Below, one piece after another: positions 1 through 7,453 of a DNA stretch of 64,000 bases (position 1 is its first letter; every line of letters starts with the position of its first letter). Source of the DNA: Haladaptatus halobius (lineage in GTDB: Archaea > Halobacteriota > Halobacteria > Halobacteriales > Haladaptataceae); assembly GCF_020618475.1 (NCBI RefSeq), contig NZ_CP085335.1, positions 1,426,001 to 1,490,000 on the forward strand. Direction: 5' to 3'. Made by a program: the position numbers and the translations under genes. The notes under the pieces were generated by a model. The model had not been told where the DNA came from. It did not search any database and saw nothing but the letters and a program-made list of their open reading frames with translations.

Positions 1-10
1 GCGTGATGGC

Positions 11-178
11 CTACTCGAACTTCTCGAACGGCTGTTCGCAGGCGTTACAGAAGTGCATCGACCGGCAGAGTGACGGCCCTTTCGGGTGCTCGCGCTCGGT
101 GTCCGTCGAACCGCAGTAGGGACACTCCGCGCCCGCGTCCTCGCCGCTCGTCGTCACGCTCGGGTCGAGTCGTTTCAT
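11..178 (-). CDS. PaaD-type C-terminal zinc ribbon, stand-alone (55 aa)
   Basis: A 55-residue protein with four Cys pairs typical of a zinc ribbon: CPYCGS near residue 24 and FCNACEQPF near 47. Bacterial PaaD proteins end in just such a ribbon (CPxCGS ... CxxCxEPF). Here the paaD frame stops first and this ORF begins inside it, the stop and ATG overlapping as ATGA. It is therefore probably a separately translated, coupled PaaD domain of the phenylacetyl-CoA epoxidase, perhaps a maturation or electron-transfer accessory. The family assignment is by motif. It is the last paa gene before the window edge, so further operon genes may lie outside. Confidence 0.8.
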   Translation of the reverse strand: MKRLDPSVTTSGEDAGAECPYCGSTDTEREHPKGPSLCRSMHFCNACEQPFEKFE

Positions 179-633
179 ATGCTCAAGCCGAACTCCCGGA
201 GATCGTCTTTGCCCGGTTCGGTCACCATCTTGATGGACCACGGGGGATTCCAGACGAGTTCGAGGTCGGCGCGCTCGACGCCCTCGACCGCGGCGACTTC
301 TTCCTCGATTTCTTCGGTCAGCATCTTCCGCGCCGGACAACCGGTGTACGTGAGGGTCATGACGACCGTCACCTTCGTTCCGGCGGCGTCGCCGCCTTCG
401 TGTGACTCCTCCAGTGTCTCGCACTCCACTCCGTAGATGAGCCCCAGATCGACGATACTGATGGGCATCTCGGGGTCTTCGATGTCGTAGAGGGCGTCCC
501 AAACGCGCTTTTCGAGTCCGGTCGCTCCTTTGCCCGTGGCGGGAAGATCGTCCGGAGAGCGTCCGCCGGACGAGTAGTCGGTGTACGCGCAGGCCGTGGG
601 TTCGGATTCGAACTCTTGTGGTCGGTTACTCAT
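175..633 (-). CDS. paaD: 1,2-phenylacetyl-CoA epoxidase subunit PaaD (MIP18/DUF59 domain)
   Basis: A 152-residue protein whose region from about residue 40 is a MIP18/DUF59 domain: VWDALYDIEDPEMPISIVDL, then TYTGCPARKML with the conserved Cys. In bacteria PaaD is needed for epoxidase activity, probably in iron-sulfur or diiron-centre maturation. The bacterial protein is about 165 residues including a C-terminal zinc ribbon; here that ribbon is the next gene. The first 35 residues are a low-complexity acidic extension. The start overlaps the end of paaC by 8 bases, indicating translational coupling within paaABCD. Confidence 0.92.
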   Translation of the reverse strand: MSNRPQEFESEPTACAYTDYSSGGRSPDDLPATGKGATGLEKRVWDALYDIEDPEMPISIVDLGLIYGVECETLEESHEGGDAAGTKVTVVMTLTYTGCPARKMLTEEIEEEVAAVEGVERADLELVWNPPWSIKMVTEPGKDDLREFGLSI

Positions 634-1471
634 CGTCGGGATCTGGCATGATTCGGTGGGCTTCGCTTCGCCCGAGTTCGCGGTACGATCGGGTCATGTC
701 CTCGTGCAGGTCGAACCAGTCGTCGGTGTGGCTGCCGTCACGCCCGACATGCTCGGGGAGCAGTTCGTCCGGGTCACCGCTCTGGAGTTCCTCCGGTACG
801 TCGATGTCCAGCGACACGAGGAACGGCACGACGATGTCGAGCCACTGTTCGCGCATCGCTTCGAGCGATTGGGTTCGAATGCCGAGTTGGTCAATCTGCT
901 CGTCAGCTTCGCCGCCGACGAACAGCGTTAGCGCGTAGGGGAACAGTTTGTCGACCGCCGACTGCACGCGCTCTCGACCCTCGTCGTCGCTGGCGAGTCG
1001 TTCGAGCCAGTTCTGGGCGTGCTCGCGGTGGTAGTCCTCCTCGCTCAGAATCTTCGCCACTCGGTTTCCGATTCGCGGGTACGACGTTTCTTCGAGGGCT
1101 TGGAGGCTCAACTGCTCGGCCACATCGTAGAAGTATCCACGGACGATGGCGTCGGCCCAGTCGCCCGATTCGAAGGGGAGTTCTACGAGCGTCGCGTTCC
1201 GGAAGTCGCTCGGTTCGCGCTCGAAGATGAGTTCGGATTCGGTGTGGCCGAAATCCTGCAGCAGGTCGTACCAGAGGCGGGCGTGCCCGAGTTCGTCCTG
1301 CGCGATGTTCGAGATGGCGAGATCCGACTCTAGCGTCGGGGCGCGAACCTGCCACTCCGTGTAGCGTTCGGCGAGGACGAATTCGTCGTCGGCGAGGCGG
1401 TAGAGGAGCGATTCGACCGCATCTCGCTCCTCGTCACTCAGGTCGTCCGGCCCGGTGAGCTGCGCCGACAT
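626..1471 (-). CDS. paaC: 1,2-phenylacetyl-CoA epoxidase subunit PaaC
   Basis: A 281-residue ferritin-fold protein, the structural partner of PaaA in the epoxidase that converts phenylacetyl-CoA to the ring-1,2-epoxide. IAQDELGHARLWYDLL and EEDYHREHAQNWLERL are the usual PaaC helices; in the family these no longer hold a functional diiron centre. Length matches bacterial PaaC (about 250-280). Its ATG overlaps the paaB stop as TGATG; a GTG one codon upstream is the only nearby alternative. The highly acidic composition is typical of halophiles. Confidence 0.95.
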   Translation of the reverse strand: MSAQLTGPDDLSDEERDAVESLLYRLADDEFVLAERYTEWQVRAPTLESDLAISNIAQDELGHARLWYDLLQDFGHTESELIFEREPSDFRNATLVELPFESGDWADAIVRGYFYDVAEQLSLQALEETSYPRIGNRVAKILSEEDYHREHAQNWLERLASDDEGRERVQSAVDKLFPYALTLFVGGEADEQIDQLGIRTQSLEAMREQWLDIVVPFLVSLDIDVPEELQSGDPDELLPEHVGRDGSHTDDWFDLHEDMTRSYRELGRSEAHRIMPDPDDE

Positions 1472-1791
1472 CACGCTTCACCCCGTTGTCGGTCGGCCTC
1501 TTCCTGTTCGGCCTCCGAATTCTCGATTTCCTCCGCGAAACTGGAGTCGATGCGGTTGTACGCCATCACCCAGCGGTAGGACTTGTCCGTCGTCCCGCCG
1601 AAAGTCGTCTCGTCGGCATCGACTTCGCCGATTTCATCTTTCGGAACGACCCAGAGACTGTTCGTCGGCTTGCGCCGCCCGTGCTGAATCTGAGCGAACA
1701 TGAGCGCCATGTCGCGGTCCGGCGCGTGAACGTTGCCGCAGTGAGTGTGATACTTGCCCGCTTCCTCCTGTCGAAACACTTCCCAAATCAT
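1471..1791 (-). CDS. paaB: 1,2-phenylacetyl-CoA epoxidase subunit PaaB
   Basis: A 106-residue small subunit beginning MIWEVFRQEEAGKYHTHCGN, the signature opening of PaaB, which bridges PaaAC heterodimers and is required for catalysis. DRDMALMFAQIQHGRRKPTN and SLWVVPKDEIG further support it. The C-terminal 25 residues are a charged Glu/Arg tail. It sits one base after the paaA stop and overlaps paaC, so it is the second gene of the operon. Confidence 0.95.
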   Translation of the reverse strand: MIWEVFRQEEAGKYHTHCGNVHAPDRDMALMFAQIQHGRRKPTNSLWVVPKDEIGEVDADETTFGGTTDKSYRWVMAYNRIDSSFAEEIENSEAEQEEADRQRGEA

Positions 1792-1792
1792 G

Positions 1793-2734
1793 TTAATCAG
1801 CCGCCACCGGCGTGTTCGAACCGCTCGTTTCCCAGTCGTCCAGTACGTCTCGAACCCACTCGACCGCTTCCTGTGCGTTTTTACGACCGTTTATCTGTCC
1901 GACACCGGGTTCGTAGCTGTTCTTGGCGATCTGGAAGAACTCGTCCCAATCCAAGTCGTCTTCGCGCACCTTGTACGTACCCGTCTCCTCGTCGCGCTCG
2001 ATGCGCGGTTCGTCCGGAATCTCCAGCCCGTACTTCTCCGCCTTCGGGATGTAGGCGTTGAGGAAGGCGTTTCGCAGGTCGTCGTTCGTCATCGTTTTCA
2101 GTCCCACGTCGGCGGAGAAGTCGTGGTGGGTGCTCTTGTCATTCGTCGGTCCGAAGAACTGGATGATACGCGGCCACCACTCGTCGAAGGCGTCCTGTAG
2201 GAGTTCCTGTTCCTTCTTAGACCCCATCGAGAGTTCGCGCATGATGTCCTCGCCGTGCTTGACGTGGAAACCCTCCTCGAAGCAAACCTTGTCCATCGCG
2301 TGGGCGTAGGGTTCCCAACTTGTACGCTTCAGGGTCGCCTGTCGGCGCATCGCCGCGCCGTCCACGAAGAAGGCGATCATCGGCGTCTCCCACCACTTCG
2401 TCATCTCGTAGTGGAAACAGTTCAGGAACTTCCCCTCGCCGTTCGCCAACTCGTCTAGCATCTGTTCGCGGGTCTTGATGCCGAGCGATTCGGCGGCGCG
2501 GTAGAGCAGCTGTCCGTGCCCGATCTCGTCCTGCACCTTCGCGCTGAACGCCAGTTTCCGGTCGAGGCTCGGCGACTGACGGATGAACGGACGCTCCAGA
2601 TACGCGCCCATGATCTCCGAGTTCGCATGGAACTGGATCATGCGGGTCGCCGCTTTCCGGTACTCCTCCGGCATGTCGTCCTTCGGACTGAACTGCCGGG
2701 GCCCGGCCCGTTCTTTGACGGTCTCGATGTCCAT
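1793..2734 (-). CDS. paaA: 1,2-phenylacetyl-CoA epoxidase catalytic subunit PaaA
   Basis: A 313-residue diiron oxygenase subunit. Ligand motifs are visible in the first helix pair (FHANSEIMGAYLERPF, then KVQDEIGHGQLLYRAAESLG) and the second (DKVCFEEGFHVKHGEDIM). It inserts one oxygen atom into the ring of phenylacetyl-CoA using reductant normally supplied by PaaE. It is the first gene of the operon, transcribed away from the HTH_10 regulator, with an AT-rich TATA-like sequence (about 2758-2773, minus strand) at a leaderless distance. The length is close to bacterial PaaA (about 310). Confidence 0.96.
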   Translation of the reverse strand: MDIETVKERAGPRQFSPKDDMPEEYRKAATRMIQFHANSEIMGAYLERPFIRQSPSLDRKLAFSAKVQDEIGHGQLLYRAAESLGIKTREQMLDELANGEGKFLNCFHYEMTKWWETPMIAFFVDGAAMRRQATLKRTSWEPYAHAMDKVCFEEGFHVKHGEDIMRELSMGSKKEQELLQDAFDEWWPRIIQFFGPTNDKSTHHDFSADVGLKTMTNDDLRNAFLNAYIPKAEKYGLEIPDEPRIERDEETGTYKVREDDLDWDEFFQIAKNSYEPGVGQINGRKNAQEAVEWVRDVLDDWETSGSNTPVAAD

Positions 2735-2756
2735 GGTCGATAGTTATCCATCCCGA

Positions 2757-2797
2757 CCCATACTATTTGACCCGCCCATAGACTGCCTTTAAATACT
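2757..2797. promoter_or_regulatory. Divergent promoter between paaA and its presumed regulator
   Basis: The 84-base gap between paaA and the HTH_10 gene holds two AT-rich patches. CTTTAAATACT (about 2788-2798) faces right, some 25 bases before the regulator ATG at 2819. AAATAGTATG (minus strand, about 2758-2773) faces left before paaA. This matches leaderless haloarchaeal promoters. No clear operator palindrome was seen. Assignment is by position and composition only. Confidence 0.6.
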
Positions 2798-2818
2798 AGC
2801 GCCGCATACACGCCGTCG

Positions 2819-3460
2819 ATGATAGATGAGTGCCTCGTCGTGGAGTTCACCGTCACGGGGGACGACTGTCCGCTCGCCGAGGCGTCGCGGGCGACCGGCG
2901 TACGAATCGACTGCCAGCCACCACAACACCGCGACGACGGGTACACACTCTTGCGATTTAGCGCCCCCACAGGGAGCGATGGACTCGCCAATTATCTCGA
3001 CGCCGACGACCGAATCCGATACCTCCACGTCTCGACCACCGACGGCAGGCAGAATTTCAGATGCCTCTCGAAACATCCCTGCGTCATTCACGAGCTGACA
3101 AACGTCGGGTTCATGGCCGAGTCGCTTCGGTACTACGGCGGAAACGGGAAGTTCACAGGCGCGGTGGTGGGTCATGATGTGCTACAGGGCGTCCTCGAAG
3201 CAGCAGGAGAGACCGTCGGAATGCGGTTGGAACGTGTCCACCAGCTCGGCTCCGAGGACGAGAACGTCGTCGCACAGCAGTGGGACGTGACGCCGGCGCA
3301 AGAGCGCGCCCTTCGAATCGCTCGAGAGATGGGCTATTTCGGCGTTCCCCGCAAGACGACGGCGAGCGAGGTGGCCGACGAACTCGGCATTAGCAAGTCG
3401 GCGTTCCTGGAGCGAATCCACCGAGCCGAGCGATCGCTCTTCTCGCAACTGTTCGCGTAG
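2819..3460 (+). CDS. HTH_10 (bacterio-opsin activator type) regulator, likely of paa
   Basis: A 213-residue protein with a C-terminal HTH_10 DNA-binding domain from about residue 155: VTPAQERALRIAREMGYFGV, then the recognition region SEVADELGISKSAFLERIHR. The N-terminal 150 residues form the small-molecule sensing part found in stand-alone BAT-like regulators (HVSTTDGRQNFRC is visible). It is divergently transcribed from paaA across a short shared promoter, so control of the phenylacetate operon is the simplest inference. Whether it activates or represses cannot be read from the sequence. Confidence 0.88.
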   Translation: MIDECLVVEFTVTGDDCPLAEASRATGVRIDCQPPQHRDDGYTLLRFSAPTGSDGLANYLDADDRIRYLHVSTTDGRQNFRCLSKHPCVIHELTNVGFMAESLRYYGGNGKFTGAVVGHDVLQGVLEAAGETVGMRLERVHQLGSEDENVVAQQWDVTPAQERALRIAREMGYFGVPRKTTASEVADELGISKSAFLERIHRAERSLFSQLFA

Positions 3461-3528
3461 CGGGACGTCAAGTCGTCCGCAATGACTTCACGTAAGCTAT
3501 TTATCGCACAGTCGCCAGTTGTGCTGCC

Positions 3529-3723
3529 GTGCCCGCGCTCGTCGTCCCGTTCCGGCTCGAAGTGACACTCCTCGTCTTTAGCTATCTTGCCATCGCGCAG
3601 GCACACCATCTCCCGAACGGCCTCACGCTGTTGGGTTACGTGACCGGATTCTTCCTCCTCGTACTGATTCCGCTTCTCGCACTGGACGATGCCTCCGTCT
3701 CATCGACCGGTAGGGCGAGATGA
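3529..3723 (+). CDS. Small hydrophobic protein, two predicted membrane helices (64 aa)
   Basis: A GTG-started ORF with two hydrophobic stretches (VVPFRLEVTLLVFSYLAIAQ near residues 4-23 and LLGYVTGFFLLVLIPLLAL near 33-52) separated by a polar HHLPNG turn. A TATA-like CTATTTATC lies about 28 bases upstream, consistent with a leaderless transcript. No family was recognised. The gene could be genuine, or a chance hydrophobic ORF next to the structured non-coding stretch that follows. Confidence 0.45.
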   Translation: MPALVVPFRLEVTLLVFSYLAIAQAHHLPNGLTLLGYVTGFFLLVLIPLLALDDASVSSTGRAR

Positions 3724-3731
3724 GAGACGGA

Positions 3732-3792
3732 CGATGCTACGTTGAACATCGTGGGATCTTCCTTCCTGAGTGGAGCTCGTTCCGTAGCATCG
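3732..3792. repeat. Perfect 10-bp inverted repeat forming a stem-loop
   Basis: CGATGCTACG (3732-3741) is repeated as its exact reverse complement at 3783-3792. Just inside, GAAC and GTTC can extend the stem after a two-base bulge, leaving a loop of about 30 bases. It lies in a stretch of roughly 370 bases (3724-4098) with no convincing gene. It may be a structured RNA, a transposon end or a small non-autonomous element. Confidence 0.6.
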
Positions 3793-3912
3793 GCGCGGGC
3801 GGATGTTCCTCACGGGGCGTTCACGTAGACGATGAGAAGAAACGACGGTGGATAATTCGGCCGCGAGCGGAATCGCATGGCGGACAGACGGCACGAACGA
3901 CGAACAATTAGG

Positions 3913-3951
3913 CGTGAAGCGGTGCGTCGTGAAACCGCGGGGCGCTTCACG
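3913..3951. repeat. Second perfect stem-loop, 9-bp arms
   Basis: CGTGAAGCG (3913-3921) pairs perfectly with CGCTTCACG (3943-3951) around a 21-base loop. It is the second strong hairpin in the same gene-free stretch, about 120 bases after the first. The remainder of 3724-4098 shows only GC-rich sequence and no ORF with haloarchaeal coding character. Confidence 0.55.
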
Positions 3952-4098
3952 GCTCGAGTCAGGTCACGGCGGCGATGGCCGCGTTTTCCGTGATAAATCT
4001 ACGGGTCGGTCGAGGCGGGCGGCGACCCGGTCGCTTTCAGTCGTTTTCGTCGACATCCTCGTTTCGTGTGACTGTCGCCACGAGTAGGAGTCGTACCC

Positions 4099-4482
4099 TC
4101 ACCCCGTCTTGTAGACGCCACGGGCCTCCGCGACGTGCTCGCCGTCCTCGTCGTAGACGCTCACGTCGACGGTGCCGACGTCGCTCCCGTTTCGAACAAC
4201 GTCCGCTTCGGCGCGCAGGTCGCCCGTCCCCGCGCTGAGGTAGTCGATGCGCATGTCGATGGTCGGCACCGGCTGGTCGTTGAGCGAGACGAGCGCCGCG
4301 CCGCCGACGGTGTCCGCGAGGGTGAACGTGACGCCGCCGTGGGCCACGAGTCGGTCTTGGTTCCACGATAGCTCATCGCGCATCTCGACTTTTCCTTCGG
4401 CATGGCCGTCCTCGGCTTCGGTCACTTCGACCCCGAGCAGGTCGGCAAAGGGCATCCCCTCGAAAAACGCTTCGATGTTCAT
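4099..4482 (-). CDS. paaI: PaaI-family hotdog thioesterase
   Basis: A 127-residue single hotdog domain with the PaaI signature: NQDRLVAHGGVTFTLADT (about residues 41-58) holds the conserved HGG and catalytic Asp, and IDYLSAGTGDLRAEADV follows. PaaI releases CoA from phenylacetyl-CoA derivatives that stall the pathway. The position between the paa operon and a crotonase supports that role. Length agrees with the family (about 130-140). A minus-strand leaderless start at 4482 is preferred because AT-rich TTTAATTA lies about 25 bases upstream. Confidence 0.85.
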   Translation of the reverse strand: MNIEAFFEGMPFADLLGVEVTEAEDGHAEGKVEMRDELSWNQDRLVAHGGVTFTLADTVGGAALVSLNDQPVPTIDMRIDYLSAGTGDLRAEADVVRNGSDVGTVDVSVYDEDGEHVAEARGVYKTG

Positions 4483-4537
4483 ACGCCGACTGCACGCGGG
4501 GAGTAATTAAATGTGCGTGCAGTGACCCAGTTTTCGT

Positions 4538-5302
4538 ATGCACGTCTCAGACGATGACGGAATCCGAACGGTGACGTTCGACCGCCCAGAGGTTCGAAAC
4601 GCCTTCACGCCGGAAGCGGCGGGCGAACTCGCCGAGATACTCTCGGAGAGCAACCCCGAGTCCATCGACGCGGTCGTGTTGACCGGCGAAGGCGAGGCGT
4701 TCAGCGCGGGCGGCGACATCCAGTCGATGGCCGAACGCGAGGAGAACGTCAGAGACGCCTACGAGCGCGTGCGCGACACGCTCTCGCGCGTCGTCCACGA
4801 GGTGCTGTCCGCGCCGGTTCCGGTCGTGGCGAAGGTGAACGGCGACGCGGTCGGTGCGGGCATGGCGCTCGTCACCGCTTCCGACTTCGCCTACGCCGGC
4901 GAGTCAGCCCGGTTCGCGGCGTCGTTCATCAACGTCGGCCTCGTTCCGGACATGGGCGGAACGTTCCTCCTGCCGCGACTCGTGGGGCTGCGGAAGGCCA
5001 AGGAACTCGCATTCACGGGTGATATGATCTCGTCGGAAGAAGCCGCCGAACTGGACGTGGTGAACGAGTTCGTGCCGGACGAACAGCTCGACATCAGGGT
5101 CACGGAACTGACCGACCAACTGGCGGAGCAACCGACGCGAACCATCGCGCTCGGCAAGCAGGCGCTTCACGAAAACCTCGGGAAAGAGTGGCGCGAGGCG
5201 TTGGACTACGAGACGCTGCTCCAGTCGCAAGCCTACGACATGCCCGCCCACGAAGAGGGCGTGTCGGCCTTCTTGGAGGGTCGGGAACCGGAGTTCGAGT
5301 AA
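4538..5302 (+). CDS. Enoyl-CoA hydratase/isomerase (crotonase), phenylacetate context
   Basis: A 254-residue crotonase. The CoA-binding oxyanion segment FSAGGDIQSM is near residues 63-72 and the second oxyanion loop NGDAVGAGMALVTASDFAYA near 103-122. SFINVGLVPDMGGTFLLPRL holds the position of one catalytic Glu, which here is Val-Pro-Asp, so the acid may be Asp as in isomerases. In this setting it could be PaaF (hydratase) or PaaG (oxepin-CoA-forming isomerase); the latter fits the missing Glu better. It is divergent from paaI, sharing a 55-base promoter region. Confidence 0.85.
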   Translation: MHVSDDDGIRTVTFDRPEVRNAFTPEAAGELAEILSESNPESIDAVVLTGEGEAFSAGGDIQSMAEREENVRDAYERVRDTLSRVVHEVLSAPVPVVAKVNGDAVGAGMALVTASDFAYAGESARFAASFINVGLVPDMGGTFLLPRLVGLRKAKELAFTGDMISSEEAAELDVVNEFVPDEQLDIRVTELTDQLAEQPTRTIALGKQALHENLGKEWREALDYETLLQSQAYDMPAHEEGVSAFLEGREPEFE

Positions 5303-5475
5303 TCGAATTTTGACTCGTTTTTCGCACGTTCAGGTTCGGAATCGCGTTTTCGGTCGTCTCGTCGTCGTTTCGCCCGCTCGATACGCCGCCCGAAAACCGA
5401 ATGGTACTATACGAAATCCGAGTGTACGCGACTACGCGCCGACCGAAGAAAGCGCGAGTCGTCGCGCGGCACGCC

Positions 5476-6078
5476 TCAGAGGAAACTGTATCGCTCCTCT
5501 CCCCACGGGTTCGCGGTGTTCGAGTAGCCGCGCTTCTCCCAGTAGCCGCGTCTCGGCTCCGTGAGAAATTCGACGCTGTTCACCCACTTCGCCCCTTTGT
5601 AGGCGTACTTGTGCGGCGTAACCACGCGAAGCGGCCCGCCGTGTTCCGACGGGAGCGGTTGGCCGTCGAGTTCGAGGACGAACAGCACGCCATCGCGCAT
5701 GCACTCGTCGAGCGGGAGGTTGGTCGAGTAGCCGTCGAGCGATTCGAACAGGACGTGAACGGCGTCGTCCGCCACGTCCGCTCGCTCGGCAATGGTTCGA
5801 AACGGAACGCCGGTGAACTCGTTGTCGAACCGACTCCAACCCGTCACACAGTGAAAGTCCTGTCGTTGGGTCGCCTGCGGAAGGTCGGTGAACTCCCGCC
5901 ACGAGAACGTGAGTTCGTTCTCGACCGCGCCGGTAACCGTGAACTCCCACGAGTCCATCTCCCATCGCGGCGTCCCGCTCTTCGAGAGAACGGGAAATCG
6001 CTCGGTTCGACGCTGTCCCGGCGGTAATCGCTCGCCGCCGTACTCCTCGTGAATCGTGGTAACGTCTTCCACCCCCAT
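5476..6078 (-). CDS. Sulfite-oxidase-fold molybdopterin protein (YedY/MsrP-like), about 200 aa
   Basis: Oxidoreductase molybdopterin-binding domain. Cys77 in FHCVTGWSRFDNEFTGV is the expected molybdenum ligand, and GPLRVVTPHKYAYKGAKWV is the other family hallmark. The ATG at 6078 is preferred over longer readings because it gives the usual 200 residues, avoids overlap with the gene starting at 6169, and has TTTTTATCTA (minus strand, about 6101-6110) at TATA distance. No Tat signal is visible, so it may be cytoplasmic. Substrate unknown. Confidence 0.85.
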   Translation of the reverse strand: MGVEDVTTIHEEYGGERLPPGQRRTERFPVLSKSGTPRWEMDSWEFTVTGAVENELTFSWREFTDLPQATQRQDFHCVTGWSRFDNEFTGVPFRTIAERADVADDAVHVLFESLDGYSTNLPLDECMRDGVLFVLELDGQPLPSEHGGPLRVVTPHKYAYKGAKWVNSVEFLTEPRRGYWEKRGYSNTANPWGEERYSFL

Positions 6079-6168
6079 ACGAACGCCTTCGACGAGCCCG
6101 TAGATAAAAATCCGGGCCGGGGGGAGCTTTCTTCCCGTCGCGGGTCGTACCGGTTTTCGGAGGTTAGC

Positions 6169-6414
6169 ATGCCACGCGTACAATTCGAAACCGCGGACTC
6201 GACCGAGCGAACGCAGATCGGCGAGGGACTGGTCAAATTTGCGGTAGCGGCGGGGCGCTTGGAAACCGGACAGGAGGAGGGGAAGTACTTCCTCGACCAC
6301 TCGGACGGCTGCGGCGTCGACGGAAGGCGAATCATGCCGGGGGATTCCTTCGTCTTCGATACGGAGACGGGCGATATCCTCTGTGCGGAGCACGGTGACG
6401 AGCGAAGCGAGTAG
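6169..6414 (+). CDS. Small protein of unknown function (81 aa)
   Basis: The ATG is preceded by GGAGGT at ribosome-binding distance, which is unusual among the mostly leaderless genes here and decides the start. The protein is acidic and ends with HSDGCGVDGRRIMPGDSFVF and CAEHGDERSE; two Cys residues in the C-terminal third could bind metal. It is divergent from the sulfite-oxidase-fold gene. No family was recognised. Confidence 0.5.
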   Translation: MPRVQFETADSTERTQIGEGLVKFAVAAGRLETGQEEGKYFLDHSDGCGVDGRRIMPGDSFVFDTETGDILCAEHGDERSE

Positions 6415-6538
6415 TTCGGTGTCGTTCGAGGCCAATACAGCTAACTACGTCGCTGGCTGGAATTGGATACATGACGAACGCAAGCCTTGCCGGAGAGCGT
6501 ACCACACCGACCGCTCACACGTTTCCCCGTCCCGTTTG

Positions 6539-7408
6539 ATGGTGGTTCCCCCGAACCCGGTGTTCGACGATATCCTCGGTCGCGTAGATTACGCGGCATT
6601 CCTGTTGCAACTCGGCGTCTTCGTCGTGACGTTCACCGTGACTTACGGTCTGGGCCGTCTCGTCGCGGTGCCCGTCGGTCGGCGTCTTCTCCGGAGTCAG
6701 CGCGTCACGCCGACTGTCAGGAAGCCCACGCTACGATTCATCCGCGTGTCGACCGTCATCGTCGCCTTCTTTGCGGGGCTTTTTTTTGCGAGATTGGAGA
6801 CGCTGTTGTCCGTGATGGGGGGGTTCGCGGCCGCGCTCACCCTCGCCGTCGGCTTCGCGTCTCGGGATATCGTCGGCAACCTCGTCGGCGGCGTGTTCAT
6901 CATCAGCGATCCGAAGTTCAACATCGGCGATTGGATCGAGTGGGAGGACAACGAGGGCATCATCGAGGACATCAGCTTTCGGGCAACCCGCGTTCGAACG
7001 TTCAAGAACGAACTCATCACGGTTCCCAACTCCGTGCTCGCCAACACCGTCGTCGTGAACCACGCCATCAAAGACGTGCTTCGAATCGATTATTCCTTCA
7101 GCGTCGAGTACGGCGGGAGTATCGACGATATGCGGCGCGTCCTCATCGAAGAAGCGGAGCGCAATCCGCAGATCCTCGCCGACCCGAAACCTGAGGTGAT
7201 AGTAGACGACGTGACCGCGGCCGGAATCGGACTCACGTCGCGGTTCTGGATCGGAAAGCCGAGTCGTCAGCGGTACCTCGCCGTCCGATCGGCGTATTTT
7301 CAGGCGGTCAAAGAGCAGTTCGAACGCGAAGGCTTCGAGATGTCTCCCGAGTTCCTCGAACTGACGGGCGAACTCGACGTGCCCGACTTCCCCGCGTCCG
7401 GCGAGTAG
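6539..7408 (+). CDS. Small-conductance mechanosensitive channel (MscS family)
   Basis: A 289-residue protein with three N-terminal membrane helices. The pore-lining third helix is seen in GGFAAALTLAVGFASRDIVG, followed by the beta domain signature GDWIEWEDNEGIIEDISFRA and TVPNSVLANTVVVNHA. It opens under membrane tension to release solutes during hypo-osmotic shock, which matters for a halophile using high internal salt. The ATG at 6539 removes an upstream arginine-rich extension without coding character. Length agrees with compact MscS proteins (about 280). Confidence 0.92.
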   Translation: MVVPPNPVFDDILGRVDYAAFLLQLGVFVVTFTVTYGLGRLVAVPVGRRLLRSQRVTPTVRKPTLRFIRVSTVIVAFFAGLFFARLETLLSVMGGFAAALTLAVGFASRDIVGNLVGGVFIISDPKFNIGDWIEWEDNEGIIEDISFRATRVRTFKNELITVPNSVLANTVVVNHAIKDVLRIDYSFSVEYGGSIDDMRRVLIEEAERNPQILADPKPEVIVDDVTAAGIGLTSRFWIGKPSRQRYLAVRSAYFQAVKEQFEREGFEMSPEFLELTGELDVPDFPASGE

Positions 7409-7453
7409 CGAATCGACCGCGGCGAGAAACGTGAGTGAGGTGGCGAGCGCAAC

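Noticed and set aside
3720-3911. ORF of 63 codons over the stem-loop region
   Set aside because: Composition is basic and Arg/Gly-rich, unlike haloarchaeal proteins, and it overlaps two perfect hairpins.
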